The notes beneath the pieces are model-generated. The model had not been told where the DNA came from. It saw nothing but the letters and a program-made list of their open reading frames with translations, and did no database searches. 64,000 nucleotides of DNA from Syncephalis plumigaleata (lineage: Eukaryota; Zoopagomycota; Zoopagomycetes; Zoopagales; Piptocephalidaceae), in the NCBI GenBank assembly GCA_025201365.1, contig JAIXMF010000012.1, positions 248,001 to 312,000 of the forward strand, written 5' to 3'. Each line of letters begins with the position of its first letter. Within the stretch, counting starts at the first letter, position 1. Positions 11,330-23,339 of the stretch are shown piece after piece. Position numbers and translations under genes: made by a program.

Positions 11330-12450
11330 ATCGATGATGTCCTAGCAGGCCTATTGAATAACGACCTGATTCATTCGATCATCCTAAACACATAGAACCT
11401 AGTTGTCAGACACATACCAATTATAAACCGTTACTTTATCAGATAGTACTCGTGTACGATATTCACTATTAGTTGAATGGATTAGACTGATCAGCTAGCA
11501 ATTACTACTACTAATGATACCATCATCATCATTATCATCATCATCAGTTTATAAACATCCATATGATATGATCAATTATAGATATTGATACACGCGATAC
11601 TACTATTATGCAATCTATTCCACATTAATTACTGCCAACATAGCGAACACTCGATTATTACCATTGATGGTATTTCTATATGAGTATGAACTGTTGTCAT
11701 CTAAATCAATAGATAAAACTGAGCATATCACATGGCTGACATACCGCAGTAAGTATTCGGCAATTAGAATGGAGTCGGATGTTATTCTCGGTCAGTGGGT
11801 GGACTAACCGTTTCAGTCGTCGTCAAAACCCAGCAAGGCTAATCACCTAGTATAAATTCATCTATGACATACACCATTTGCATCAATGTAGAACAGCAGT
11901 TGCTCGAAGAATCAACGTATAGTTATTGTAAAGATGGATGTTTATTGTGTAAAAGCATTGACGAGAATGTGAACAACGAGTAGATAATAATAAATCTTCG
12001 TGTCTACGCTGTATTAAAATGTGCACACAATGTGTTATTATTGCCACCTAGTTCGAATCCATTCATTGCTGCTATGGTCACCAGTACTACTTTATTCGAT
12101 TCAAAATCAATAAATCTAGTGCAGTTTATTAGATGGATTTATATACATGTCTTCTGCTATCATCTTACCCGTAAGTCTTGTGCTGTCTTGTAGTCATATC
12201 CGACTAATGTTATTAACAATTTAATGGCTAGCAACCTAGTGAATGGAATGACCACGTATGCATATATGCTTACAACGAGGATGCAATACTCGATTTTACC
12301 AAATGCTTCAATGATAGTTTACAGCGTCAACTATACCATACTAAATAAATCGGATGCACATTACAAATACTCGCATACTCCATGATCATAGGCTGCATAT
12401 CGAGTCGTTATCGAATTCTACGTCTGGATGTGCTATAGTAATAATAACGA
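11330..12450 (+). other. Decayed coding-like stretches in E1, family unknown
   Basis: Several short + strand stretches read like protein despite interruptions. They are VYAVLKCAHNVLLLPPSSNP with AAMVTSTTLFD (about 12005-12105), NDHVCIYAYNEDAILDFTKC (about 12243-12302) and YRVVIEFYVWMCY (about 12397-12440). An ATC-rich microsatellite lies at about 11520-11545. I do not recognise the family. They may be further captured host fragments or the remains of an element gene. Confidence 0.3.
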
Positions 12451-13489
12451 TGCTTAATTAATCGTACATTCAGTGATCATTGAAATATAACAATAAAGAC
12501 AATATTGGTACGTTAACGCACTCATATAAACACAGGTCCATGCCACAAAGCAACCTACAGTCAAGACAAGATTATAATACAGCAATAGAATAGAATGATT
12601 AAACTAAAATGAGCCTACACTGTTTGCTGGCAATATAGTACAATTAAGAACGAGCAGTATACCAATCATTCCAATTAATGGATTGTTAGCATGTATACAA
12701 CAAAGGTTCATACATATACGCTTACGCATGATAATACTACGATAATGTCTACACGTATGTGACCAAAGAAAGAGATAAATAAAATGGACGGGCGTAATCC
12801 ATGGCATTTTATTAGACGTATAAGTGACATGTGAGAGCAAGAACGCACAGAGAAACGGTAGAAGGAGCAGAAGAAGCAGAAGAGAAGAAGAGCAGAATGC
12901 ATATAGCGTGCACGTTTAGTTACTTGCATTGCACTATTATGCCAATCAGCGGCAATTAAGGTAAATAAACACGCTATTGTATAGACAAGAAGCAGCGCTG
13001 TCAGTATAGCGAGGAATGACAAATGTCACGAATGAATAACTGATCAGTACGCTTAGCAGGTTGTACATTACCGGTAGTCGAGAATAGAATGGAACAAGAT
13101 TGAGGAATAGACTAACGACAAGTGATATATTGTTAAGAATGAAAGGAAAGGAACAAGGAATAAAGTAATAAGTACTCAGTACAAAGACACGCATACTCGA
13201 ACAACTTGCAGAAACAACGTGTGCTTGTAGTGGAGTAACCGCGTGTAGATATTATTATGTTAGAGCGGAGTGATATATGAACGAATAGTGGAAGAAAGAC
13301 AAGGTGGAGATGACGTATATCAGCGAGGATAGCAGACACACAAGCAACATTACGCATACAAGACAGAACAGTGTATGCTAATGAGTATAACAAACAATAA
13401 ACAAAGGTGTTAGGACACTAAAGACAAATGAGCACATAAACGAGCTAAGATTAGTGGTAAACAAAGGAATAACCGGAAGCAATAAACAA

Positions 13490-13870
13490 GGAATAGAGGA
13501 ATAGAATGACACAAAGAAGACGCGTATCATTGAGAAAGTAAATAGGTAAATAAAGAAAGAGAATGCGGTTGACACAAAGAAGGCGTGTGTTGTTCACTAA
13601 CAAGTGGAATGTAGCTAGCACAAAGAAGGCACTTACTGTATAATGGTAAGGGAAATAAGTAGAATGCAGTTGGCACAAAGAAGAAACGTGTTGTTTAATG
13701 ACAAGTGGAATGTAGTCAAGACTAAGAATACATGTATTGTTAATGACAAAGGGAATGTAGTTAAAAGAAAGAAGACAGCATTGGTAAAGAAGTGAAGGGA
13801 AACAAGGGAAACAGCAATGAAATGGATACTTAGAAATGGATTAGTACATCATTAATGCCATTAGACACTA
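13490..13870 (+). repeat. Left arm of the nested inverted repeat inside E1
   Basis: This arm is inverted relative to 15130-15480. Shared blocks include AAGACGCGTAT, GAGAAAGTAAATAGGTAAAT, AATACATGTATTGTT, GACAAAGGGAATGTAGTTAA and GGATTAGTACATCATTAAT. Within the arm a motif of the type GCACAAAGAAG...TGTTGTT..ATGACAAGTGGAATGTAG recurs about every 60-75 bases, roughly four times. Confidence 0.75.
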
Positions 13871-14200
13871 ATAACAAACATGTCAATTAGTATTGACACT
13901 TATTGATTGCTAATAATAGACAAATAAACTAAATATATACTTATTGAGCATCTTTGAATGCTTCTATTTGAATGACAATGGATTGCTTTGTGTATTTGAC
14001 TCACGTGTATAGACTACTACAATAAAGATATTGCTACAATGGTGTCAATACAATGACGCGACGTGTTAGTTGGCGTGTAGATTAGCAATATAAATATATC
14101 ATTATATACTAACTACGAAAAATCACATATAAAAATGAAGCTATACAAGCAGCTAGTAGGCTAGAACATCTACTCTTAACTGCTTTTATTTTGAAGTATA

Positions 14201-15014
14201 TTGACTAAAACTCTTTTTTTACTTATCTTTGCTATATCAAAAGGTGAGATGGGGGCGCTAAAGAATGCGAATTGGTATGATGTCTATCTTTGGGGGGTTA
14301 CGACAAAAAATAACTGGCGTTATGGCCATTTCAACACGGTTGAGATTCGATTCGATGCAAATAGGAGGCGCTCTTGTAACGTAGTAGTAGAGAGCACATT
14401 TGCGTCCGCCTTGGGTTCCATGTTCGAGCTCAAGCGGCGTAATGGCGGTAATAGCTGGGAGGGTACCAGCTATTACCTTGAGCCTGCTGCGCATCGGAAT
14501 CTCAAGCAGCGTCACAACAAGACTGAAAACGCTGCCGTTGACATCCTTCAAATGCCTAAGTAAAGGCTGTCAGCGGCAAATGGGACTTCTGGACGAGAAA
14601 TTCCAAAAATAACAATTTTTTAAGGTAAGTGTTATATAATTAACACACAAGTATACTAACATTATTTATACAATCAATATATCTTTATTAAATATAGAAA
14701 ATACCATCATATATCCAAATCATATTGATGGCGCTTGGCAAGTAGCATGTTTCTATGAAACCGGTGATAGACATGCTACACTCTACACAGCGAGATTAAA
14801 AGAAGATGATCGTACTTGCCTTGAATGGGCACTCTATCATTTTCCCGCCGTGTCTCAAGAGGTTGAGCGGCTTCGAGACGGCTCGTTTCCTTTGCCTAAT
14901 GAGCCCGCCAATGAGCTTCTACGTGCATACGCCATTCAACATTCTCAAGCCACATTTAGCGAAAAACGAAACCGACAATTTGGAATTACATTAACGGGCT
15001 ATGGACCATTATAA
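14201..15014 (+). pseudogene. F-box-like gene remnant between nested inverted repeats
   Basis: Two coding pieces lie on the + strand. The first (14201-14563) contains NWYDVYLWGVTTKNNWRYGH, the post-F-box pattern WYxxYxxxxxxxNNWRYG, followed by a basic segment. The second (about 14697-15014) follows an intron-like GTAAGT...TATAG. It is open for about 105 codons with YPNHIDGAWQVACFYETGD, TCLEWALYHF and a terminal FGITLTGYGPL. The same landmarks recur in E2 (37757-38980). No F-box proper is seen upstream and the first piece ends in a stop, so the copy is incomplete. Codon use is more GC-rich than the surrounding DNA. Confidence 0.5.
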
Positions 15015-15129
15015 AGCACTAATAATGATTATACATTTGCTATTTTCACTAACACTTTACATTCACTAATTATCTTTAACCACTCTCATTTTCATTTACA
15101 TAATAAGCTACTAATTTATTCTAATAAAC

Positions 15130-15480
15130 TTATCAACAAAATATTAATTACTATTAATGATGTACTAATCCACTTCTAAGTATTCATTTCATTGCTACTT
15201 CCTTTTCCTCCTCCTTTACTTCTTTACCAACGACGTCTTCTTTCTTTTAACTACATTCCCTTTGTCATTAAACAATACATGTATTCTTAGTATTGACTAC
15301 ATTTCACTTGTCGTTGACTTCTTTACACAGCACGCGCTTTCTTCGTGCCAACCACATTCCACTTGTCAGTAAACAACACGTGTCCACTTCCTCTTAACTA
15401 TATGCTAGTTATTCCTCTTTATTCTATTTACCTATTTACTTTCTCAGTAATACGCGTCTTCTTCGTGTCATTCGTATTCC
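15130..15480 (-). repeat. Right arm of the nested inverted repeat inside E1
   Basis: Inverted copy of 13490-13870 with the internal sub-repeats also present (CACTTGTCGTT and CACTTGTCAGT units). Together the arms enclose about 1.26 kb that holds the F-box-like remnant. Confidence 0.75.
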
Positions 15481-16434
15481 ACTTGCTTCATCTTTCACTC
15501 TAGCATACACCTTCCCAATAGCAGCTATTCTGCTATACTATCTCTATGCCGTTTATTTATCTCTTTGTTTTATTCTTGCTCTAACCTATCTAAATGCTCA
15601 CTTGTCGTTATTATTACTCTACCAATAAGCCTTGTTTCTTGTTCGTTCTAGTCCTTTGTTTTCTATCACTGTCCTGCTTGTTTTCGAGTCAGGTGGAAAT
15701 GCTTATAACGGTAGAGTGTTATTCAATAATGCACTACCAACAGCATTAAACACGCAACATAATAATACACGGCCTAACGACTCTCGATAACCACTCACTT
15801 CAATAACCCAAACGATCATATCTCTGTACTTTATTTTATCTCATATGATCATTCATTTGAATGTTGTCAACTTGGTTTATTATAATAAAATAAGCTACGG
15901 CAATATTAAAAGAAAAAAAAAATCTATCACTGTCCTGCTTATTTATCAATGTTTAAACGTTTACTGCTCTCGTTGTAATATGCACCTTTTACTTTTGCCA
16001 CTCTTTTTCGTCATCTGTTTGTATGCCACTATTACGTCATGCTTTGATTTGTATTTTCATTTGTTTACTGCCGTATACATACTCTATCTACCTACAAGCA
16101 TACACTGCTTCTTCAAATAAACTGGCATACGTGTTCATGCACCCTTCCTCGCTCATTCCTTGCTCCTTCGTGACAAGTCAGTCATTCTACTAGTTACTAC
16201 TTGTTTATTACATTGTTTATCGTGTATTCTATTTGTTCACTCGTTGCTCTCGATGCACTCAATTGTAAGCACTATCATCATAATTTATCTACCATACTAA
16301 TTTATTACTACTTGTAAGTACATGACATGGCAATATCCAACTATACTAGTACACTTGTATCGTCTACCTTATAGAATTGATGATGGTAGTTATCACTATC
16401 AATGAAGGATCCATTACTAATACTGAATTGTTAT
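15481..16434. other. E1 interior, right part: no assignable gene
   Basis: Pyrimidine-rich, AT-rich sequence. A TCTATCACTGTCCTGCTT word occurs twice (about 15663 and 15924). The stretch 16317-16434 continues the homology with the subterminal part of E3 (42540-42660). A 91-codon open frame at 15845-16120 is hydrophobic but carries no motif and is not called. Confidence 0.4.
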
Positions 16435-16557
16435 TATTATCATGCTATATCAATTGGCATTTCTACGGCGACAATGGTGTTAACAATTGTGCAAATCTAT
16501 TTATTAATATACGGCAAAAGTAATGACTAACAGTGTTAATTGGTTGGAAAAACCCTG
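16435..16557 (-). repeat. E1 right terminal inverted repeat
   Basis: Inverted partner of 8328-8450, ending in CCCTG followed by TA. With the adjacent 118 bases it forms a 240-base block also found at the left end of E3. Confidence 0.8.
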
Positions 16558-16754
16558 TACATACAAAGTTGACTCATCATCTGACGCGCGTCAATTTTTA
16601 CAATAAAAATGGATAAATAAATAAAAAACCCCAACCAAACACGAAGACACGCCACTTTATTCGAGCCATTTTTTGAACGCGTTTCTCTTCTCCTCCATTT
16701 ACTCAGTCATAGGAACGATATATCTATATACACATACATACTCGTATTGTACTC

Positions 16755-17916
16755 ATGCCACCCAAGCGAAAACGTCCGGATAACGATGCTAACGATGGTA
16801 GTTATGATGCTAACAATAATAACAATACTCGTTTTACGCATAAGCTTATTCATATGAATTTAGAGGAAGCACAAGTGTTAGCTTATCTTACTCGTACGAA
16901 CCGACCATTTAGTGCAGGCAAGTCTATATATACACGCACACACAGAGTATGTAACAGTAGTTGGCTAACATTACCGTAGGAGATGTCAGTAGTAATCTGC
17001 ATAATGCTGTTGCAAAAACGGCTGCACAAAAGATTCTTACTCAGTTGGCCGAGCAAGGACAAATCGTTTGTAAGACGTATGGTAAACAGCAGATATACTT
17101 TATTGCACAGGTAACTAGAGAATCATTCAATATGTAACACTAGTAGTTGATCCATTATCCATGCGATATAGACAGATAAGGCTTTACCATCATCGGAGGA
17201 ATTACAAGCCATGGATCAACAGATAGAGACGTGTAAACAGAATGTGGTCACGCTATCACAACAAACGAAACAATTAGCCACGAGTGAGTATAAAGGAACA
17301 GCGATCTAGTAAGCGTAGGATATTCATATTAACTATTTGGTAATACTAGTGCAGCAAGGATTATCTGGATCAATCAGTACTGATGATGCAGAGAAACGTT
17401 TAAATGAATTGGAGCAATCGGTAATAGTATACATGACATCATCATCATCATCATCATCATTACCTAATAGTATTGATAATTAACATGGAAACAATACGTA
17501 GAATAAACAAATGGAAGCAAAGCTAGCTCAGTTACGTCAAGGTAAAGCATTAATGGATCCAAAGGAGCGCAAGAAGATTGATCAGAACTATGAGAAATAC
17601 CGTAATTTGTGGAAGGATCGTAAGAAATTAGTAAGTGAGATAGACACATTAACATAACGATATACTAATAATAATAATCATTGTTATCCTATGTTATAGT
17701 TTCAAAATATATTCTCGGCTATTACAGAGCATCATCCAGGCAAGCCAAAAGCATTAATGGTAAGCTATATATAAGTAGACATGAATGTACATTGATTAAT
17801 ATATATATATATATATATATATATACGATGACTATTATATTATATAGGATGAAATGGGTATTGAAACCGATGAAGATGCCAAAGTTGATTGGCATAGCTA
17901 TACGATAACGCAATAA
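16755..17916 (+). CDS. HOP2: HOP2/TBPIP homologous-pairing protein
   Basis: Seven exons (16755-16917, 16980-17110, 17172-17283, 17350-17420, 17502-17630, 17700-17759, 17848-17916) encode 244 residues. The N-terminal winged-helix block reads YLTRTNRPFSAGDVSSNL with KILTQLAEQGQIVCKTYGKQ and YFIAQ, the classic TBPIP/Hop2 signature. It is followed by a coiled coil (KQNVVTLSQQTKQLAT, KRLNELEQS) and the C-terminal block DQNYEKYRNLWKDRKKLF. Hop2 with Mnd1 promotes Dmc1/Rad51 strand exchange between homologs in meiosis. The first intron has a GC donor (GCAAGT). A KRKRP motif near the start fits nuclear entry. The gene begins about 200 bases past the end of E1. Confidence 0.9.
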
Positions 17917-17985
17917 AGATACATATATACAGTATTTTAATAGAATGGATATTTATAATAGTTATTGAATAAGAGATAGTGTGCA

Positions 17986-19061
17986 TTAGCAACAATTCCA
18001 ACCATTGCCTTTGTTATCCTGCTCATATGAACCGAGTGTCACATGATCATTGGCACGAGCAGCAGCGCGTGTCTCCTCAGCATCTACTACTCGTTTCTTG
18101 ATTAATCTAAAGTAGTGACAATATTATGAGTAACAATAGTAATAGTCATTAGATATACGTTGTTTGTGTCACATTGTAATACAGGTTGTCGTCTTACCGT
18201 GCTAGAGCGTAAAAGGCATCATCAACACCATTACTTGATTTAGCACTTGTTTCCATAAATTCTAGACCGTGTTCAGAGGCTAATGCACGTCCTTGTTCAA
18301 CTGTAACTGCCTACATGATGAATGATCATGTGTTACGGTCATTGATGGCATGATGACCTATTAGTATACTTACTCGATCTACTTCACGGTCACACTTGTT
18401 GCCGACAAGCAATTTATCTACTGATTCATTGGCATGTTCCTCCACTTGCTTAATCCAATCGGATACATCTATTACCAGTAGAGATGGTATTGTCGTAAAA
18501 GGATATATATATATACGCTATATATTAATTAGTAGTAATGATAAAGGATACTAGAAAATGACTGTCTATCTGTGATATCGTATACGATCAACACTCCCAT
18601 TGCATTACGATAGTAGGCTGTATAGAAAGTAAACATATCAAGGATGAGTCATGCCATCTGACGTATGCACATTAATGATGATCATTATACCTGTAGTAAT
18701 GTTACGATATCGCTCCTGACCCGCTGTATCCCAAATCTATTGGATATCAAGTAGTAGGATATGTTTAACACAATGACTACTCCTTATTATTGTTACTATT
18801 CCACTTACTTGTAATTTGATTCGACGACCATGCAAATCGATTGTTCGCACTTTAAAGTCAATGCCTACGGTTGTTATGAATGAAGGTGTAAAGGAGTCGT
18901 CGGTGAAACGTAACAATAAGCAACTCTTGCCAACGCCTATTCAATATTTAGAAATATGTAGATATGTAGATAGATAGATATAGATATAATATCTTACCAG
19001 AGTCACCAATCAGTAGTAGTTTGAACAAGTGGTCATATCCATTAGCATTATTATCACTCAT
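17986..19061 (-). CDS. SEC4: Rab GTPase of the SEC4/RAB8 type
   Basis: Seven exons (19061-18998, 18936-18809, 18736-18691, 18617-18552, 18468-18374, 18310-18198, 18106-17986) give 210 residues. All G motifs are present: [11 protein letters not shown] (P loop), [10 protein letters not shown] (switch I), WDTAGQERY (switch II), GNKCD, and ETSAK. The effector-side sequence [20 protein letters not shown] and [11 protein letters not shown] match the Sec4/Rab8 branch, which drives exocytic vesicle delivery to growth sites. The protein ends in WNCC, a double-Cys geranylgeranylation signal. Rab1/Ypt1 is the alternative but fits less well. Type V myosin is the usual partner of Sec4, and one is encoded 4 kb away. 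Confidence 0.85.
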
Positions 19062-19663
19062 GACAAAAAGAAAACAGATAGAGTGAGTATACGTCCTTGA
19101 AGGATAGTTGCTTAGTTGGTTGGTTGGTTGGTTGGTTGCTTAGTTAATGCACAAGATGCAGATAAATAAAGAGTAGTGCTATCAGGTCACTTAATAAACA
19201 GCAGTACTGAATAATGGAAGCTATACAGCAAATGAATAACCTTGATTATGACACCAGTACAAGACAGACAAGGGGATGAAGTGACGAGAGTAGAGGAACA
19301 AACAGAAAGTGAGTGAGTGAGTTGACGTTGACGTTTTCCAAATCCTCGTTTATTTTACACCGCTACTACACTCCTATTTAGTGACTATGTTTAATCTTTA
19401 TTCATACAAATCGGATTGATTCAAGTAATCTATTTGGTAGTAAATAACAACCGCGACAACCACGACAACAACAATATTAACAATAATAATGAACGTGTCA
19501 TTTTTTTCTGCATCTTAACTAGCTGCTACTCTTTCATTTCACTTATTGACCCAGAGATTGTTAGTGTAGTAGTTTTCCGTTCCATCTCTTGTTTACTTGG
19601 GCACTACACTTCATTTATTCCCGCTAGTATTTCTATTGTTCTTGCGTCTACTAAGAAGATAGG
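19062..19663. promoter_or_regulatory. Divergent promoter region, SEC4-like / NIC96
   Basis: About 600 bases lie between outward-facing start codons. It includes a (GGTT)n run at about 19115-19140, an AT-rich middle and pyrimidine-rich sequence leading into the NIC96 start. No defined factor site could be assigned. Confidence 0.45.
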
Positions 19664-22600
19664 ATGGCGTCTAAAGCAGATTCGTTAGGATCACTAACGC
19701 AGTTGGTCGAGAATTCTCGACGTATGAACACCAATGTGATCTCGGCACATCGTCCACACATTGAACGTGGTCTTGATCAGATTGAATCGCACTCTCGTCT
19801 ATTACTAGCCAGGATCGGTGGCAAGGATGAAGGTTATACGGCCAAGACGTAAGTGTCATTAATTGATATAGAAAGACGAGAGACTAATACTGTACATTAT
19901 CTGTAGTCAGCTATTCTTAGCTAAGGGCGGTGTGGATGCAGATGAGTTATCGGGTCGCGTGCAAGACACACGTATGGATGTGGCATTCGAATCGTTGCCA
20001 ATATTGCCCAAGATGGATGTTGAGGTAGAGATTATTGAAAATCGCTTGTTGACTCGCTAATGATATTGACAATGATGATATGCGGGATATACCATCTAGG
20101 GGTTCCTTCGACATGAACATGAACAATCCATCATTGACGCGATAGAAGTAAGCACGTTGGATACTCATTCCATTGCCGAGGAATACATGGAGAGTGTGAT
20201 GCAAAGCGAGTGGAATGACTATAAAACCGCGCTACTAACGCAGGAGAACAATCTATCACGACCGGATACTCGATTGATGACGACTAGTGGACTGGGTGTC
20301 TCGTCGGTACGACCGCGTACGGAGGAATCTCTATTGTTCGCTAGTATGGCAAATACCACTACTGCTAACAATGGCGGTAATGGATTGGCATCTGGTACCA
20401 ATCTACGTACGGCACGCTATCTTCGAGTGATTAAAGACATGAATCAGAGTCGATTGGCCAAGGAGACATTTGCCGTGGTTAATGCGATGGAAACAGCAGT
20501 GGTGGGACTAGGCACGCAACAGGTAATGAATAATAACCTATGATTGGTATATACATATACGCGCGTATTTATTCTGTATAACTCTAGCAATGGCAACAAA
20601 TCACCGAGGCATGGCGTGTATTGGCCAGTGTTATTGGCGAGAAAGACGCGCAGAATGGTCAGTTTAAGCGTGGACCACTACTGCAAGGCCAGTACTTGAG
20701 GGCCTACAACGACACGCAAGGACCTGGACGTGCCGAGCTTTATCGTAAATTTATTCAAGGTGCTCAGGATCATTTAGAAGTTCAGTAAGTATAGTCAATG
20801 CCTGATAGTTAGATACGCGCTAACAAATCAATTAGATTCTACGAGTATATGATGAAACAGATACAGAATCAGCCTCAACGTGCCCAACTAGGTGGTGTGC
20901 CCTCTGCCATCAGCACCGTACGTGGATTCATTAATCTTACACTATGGAGTAATAACGAACTGGTTAATCCGAATATCGAGGTATGTTAGTATGAAGTAAT
21001 ATAAAGTAATACGAATTAACATGGATTCATTGATCATAGCTCATGAAAGGAGATGCCATATGGGCCATCGTGTATTTACTATTCCGTAGTGGTAAATTCG
21101 CTGATGTACGTGATTACGTGACCACGTATCGATCATCATTCGACGCTATTGAGCCTACATTCCAAGACTATTTATTTGCCTATCTAGATAATGGGCGTCA
21201 GTAAGTGATTACAATAACAATAGTAAGAATATATATATATATATATATGTGCTAATTTACTATTAGATTACCCAAAGTGCAACAAGATCGATTACACGCC
21301 GAGTTTAATCAACGACTACGCCATGCACGAGAAACGACCGATCCATACAAGTTCGCCCTTTACAAGATAATGGGTCGATGTGAATTGCGTAAGAAGACCA
21401 TTCAAGAAGTGGTGCACACCATTGAGGATTACATCTGGTTACAGGTAATGTGCATGCACATGTATTCATGTATATAGATATTCATCCTATTCCATAATAG
21501 TTTATGCTACTCTCCAACGAACAAGATGCACAAGGATTGTCGAGCGAGCGTTATACACTTGTGGAATTACAAGAAGCACTCGTTAAATTCGGTCCTGAAC
21601 ACTTCAATCAACGAGGCAGTAATCCATTGCATTACTTGCAAGTGTTATTGTTAACTGGTCAATTTGAACGTGTAAGTAACATTGCTACTATAAATATAGA
21701 ACTATTCATTTATTGAATGATATCCTAGGCCATCTCTTATCTATACGAGCTAGAGGATTACTATTGCGAAGCAGTTCATTTCGCCATCGCCATGGCCTAC
21801 TACGGTGTCATTCGTGTGGCCGATCATAAAGCGACCTATGAACGTCCCGTGCTAAGTATACAGAAAGACGCCAAGGGCAATAAGGTGCCATGTCTCGATT
21901 ACAGCAAGCTCATCTACCAGTACTCCCATTGTTTCCGTGACTCGGCCAGCGACGCCTTCCAATACCTGTGTCTCATGTGCTTCTTTGGCGAGAACACGCC
22001 CACTGGTCAATTCTACATGCGCACCTGTCACAAATGGCTTACCGAACTTATTCTCGAGAGTAAAGACTATGAAACACTATTGGGTGTACCACAAAATGAT
22101 GGCACTATTGCGGTAAGTCATTGTCTATTCATATTATGATTATTAGCATGTTATTGCATCATTCTAATTCGTCGCTCATTCATCGATATTGTTAATAGGC
22201 CGGATGTATGCAACAAGCGATATCACTGCTCAATTTCTCTACGGTGAAAGAGTTGACGCAAACGGTTACCACACGAGCAGCCGAGACCTGCGAGCATAAT
22301 GGACAATTCTTGGATGCGGTCAAGCTTTATAATATTGCCGAGGACTACGATCGTGTCTATCATATACTTATTCAACAGTTGGGACATCGTCTAATAGAGC
22401 AGCGACAACGTGCACGACGTGGTTTGGACGAGCCACCCGCCGACGATCTCGTTAGTCAAGCGCAGAATATTCGTACACATTACGAACGATTCTCGCATAT
22501 CATCACTCGAGTGTCAGAGGAGCATCGTATTACACTCGGTATACTAATTCAACTATATGACTTTTTCATGATGTGTAATAAGGAGCGATATGAGGATGCA

Positions 22601-23048
22601 CTACAAGTAAGATGATCATTACTATTATCATTATGGATTGGTTATTAATGTCTTTTCTATTAGTTAATGGAACAGTTGAATCTAGTGCCACTACAAGCAG
22701 ATACACCCAATGTCATTTATTATTGTGAACGTTTGAAATACGCCGATGATGCCATCGCACGTAATCTACCCGAATTACTCTTGGCAACCATGGATGCTGT
22801 CTATCAAGTGTATAAGCAATTACGCGACTCACCCTATACAGATCATAGTCGTCAGAAGGTAGAGTATATACATACTTGACTATAATAACAATAGTAATAA
22901 TAACAATCATGATACTAATAATTAGAAAATGATGGAGCAACGAGGCAAGGCACGCTCCTTGATGGTATTCGCTGGTATGATGCAAATACGTACATCGAGT
23001 GATATTTATGCACAACTGAACAAGTTGGACGTACTCATGGGGCAATAA
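19664..23048 (+). CDS. NIC96: Nucleoporin NIC96/NUP93
   Basis: Twelve exons (19664-19848, 19907-20024, 20100-20522, 20588-20784, 20836-20980, 21040-21200, 21267-21444, 21501-21671, 21729-22112, 22199-22606, 22664-22858, 22926-23048) encode 895 residues, all in phase. Family blocks include FLRHEHEQSIIDAIE, WNDYKTALLTQ, GDAIWAIVYLLFRSGKF, DYIWLQ and QRGSNPLHYLQVLLLTGQFE. Further along are AVHFAIAMAYYGVIRV, SAGCMQ-like and SDIYAQLNKLDVLMG. Nic96/Nup93 is an alpha-helical scaffold protein of the inner ring of the nuclear pore. The length is normal for the fungal family (about 840-900). It converges with the myosin gene; the 290-base gap holds TATATG microsatellite. Confidence 0.9.
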
Positions 23049-23339
23049 ATAAAGAGATATACACGAGCATAGATATATTTTGTTCTATTTCTTATTCAAA
23101 CAATCTCATTATATATGTATATGTATATGTATATATATATTGCGTTGATCAAGGTAGATACTTATGATGACTAGTATCTATTTATATACTACGAATAGAA
23201 ATGAGAGAAACAAAACACAACGCCAACTTGAAAATTAGAAAGTAAGAAAGAGAAAACACAACACAACATCAATGATAAATTACTTCTCTTGTATGTATGT
23301 ATATATCAATAAATATCAATAGATACCAATGGATAGATA

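Larger units (their letters stand above)
8328..16557. mobile_element. E1: decayed 8.2-kb TA-flanked inverted-repeat DNA transposon
   Basis: The two ends are inverted copies of each other over about 123 bases (8328-8450 and 16435-16557) and about nine bases in ten agree. The termini read CAGG...CCTG and both are flanked by TA, the target duplication used by Tc1/mariner-type and several other DNA transposons. The ends also match those of E3 (42417-43009). No intact transposase is visible inside. The interior is non-coding or decayed: simple repeats, an IleRS fossil (10.1-11.3 kb), coding scraps (11.3-12.45 kb) and a nested inverted repeat enclosing an F-box-like remnant. It looks like an old non-autonomous, gene-carrying element. 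Confidence 0.65.

Noticed and set aside
12040-12065. GTTCGAATCC resembling a tRNA B box
   Set aside because: No A box or cloverleaf could be drawn around it; it sits in decayed E1 sequence.
12604-13678. Row of hydrophobic minus-strand open frames suggesting a membrane protein
   Set aside because: They lie largely in the purine-rich repeat arm. The hydrophobic residues come from translating TTT/CTT-rich repeats, and there is no consistent frame or splice signal.
8328-16557. E1 considered as a Polinton/Maverick or other virus-like large element
   Set aside because: Size and inverted ends would allow it, but I see no trace of a DNA polymerase, integrase, protease or capsid gene, and the flank is TA rather than a 5-6 base duplication.
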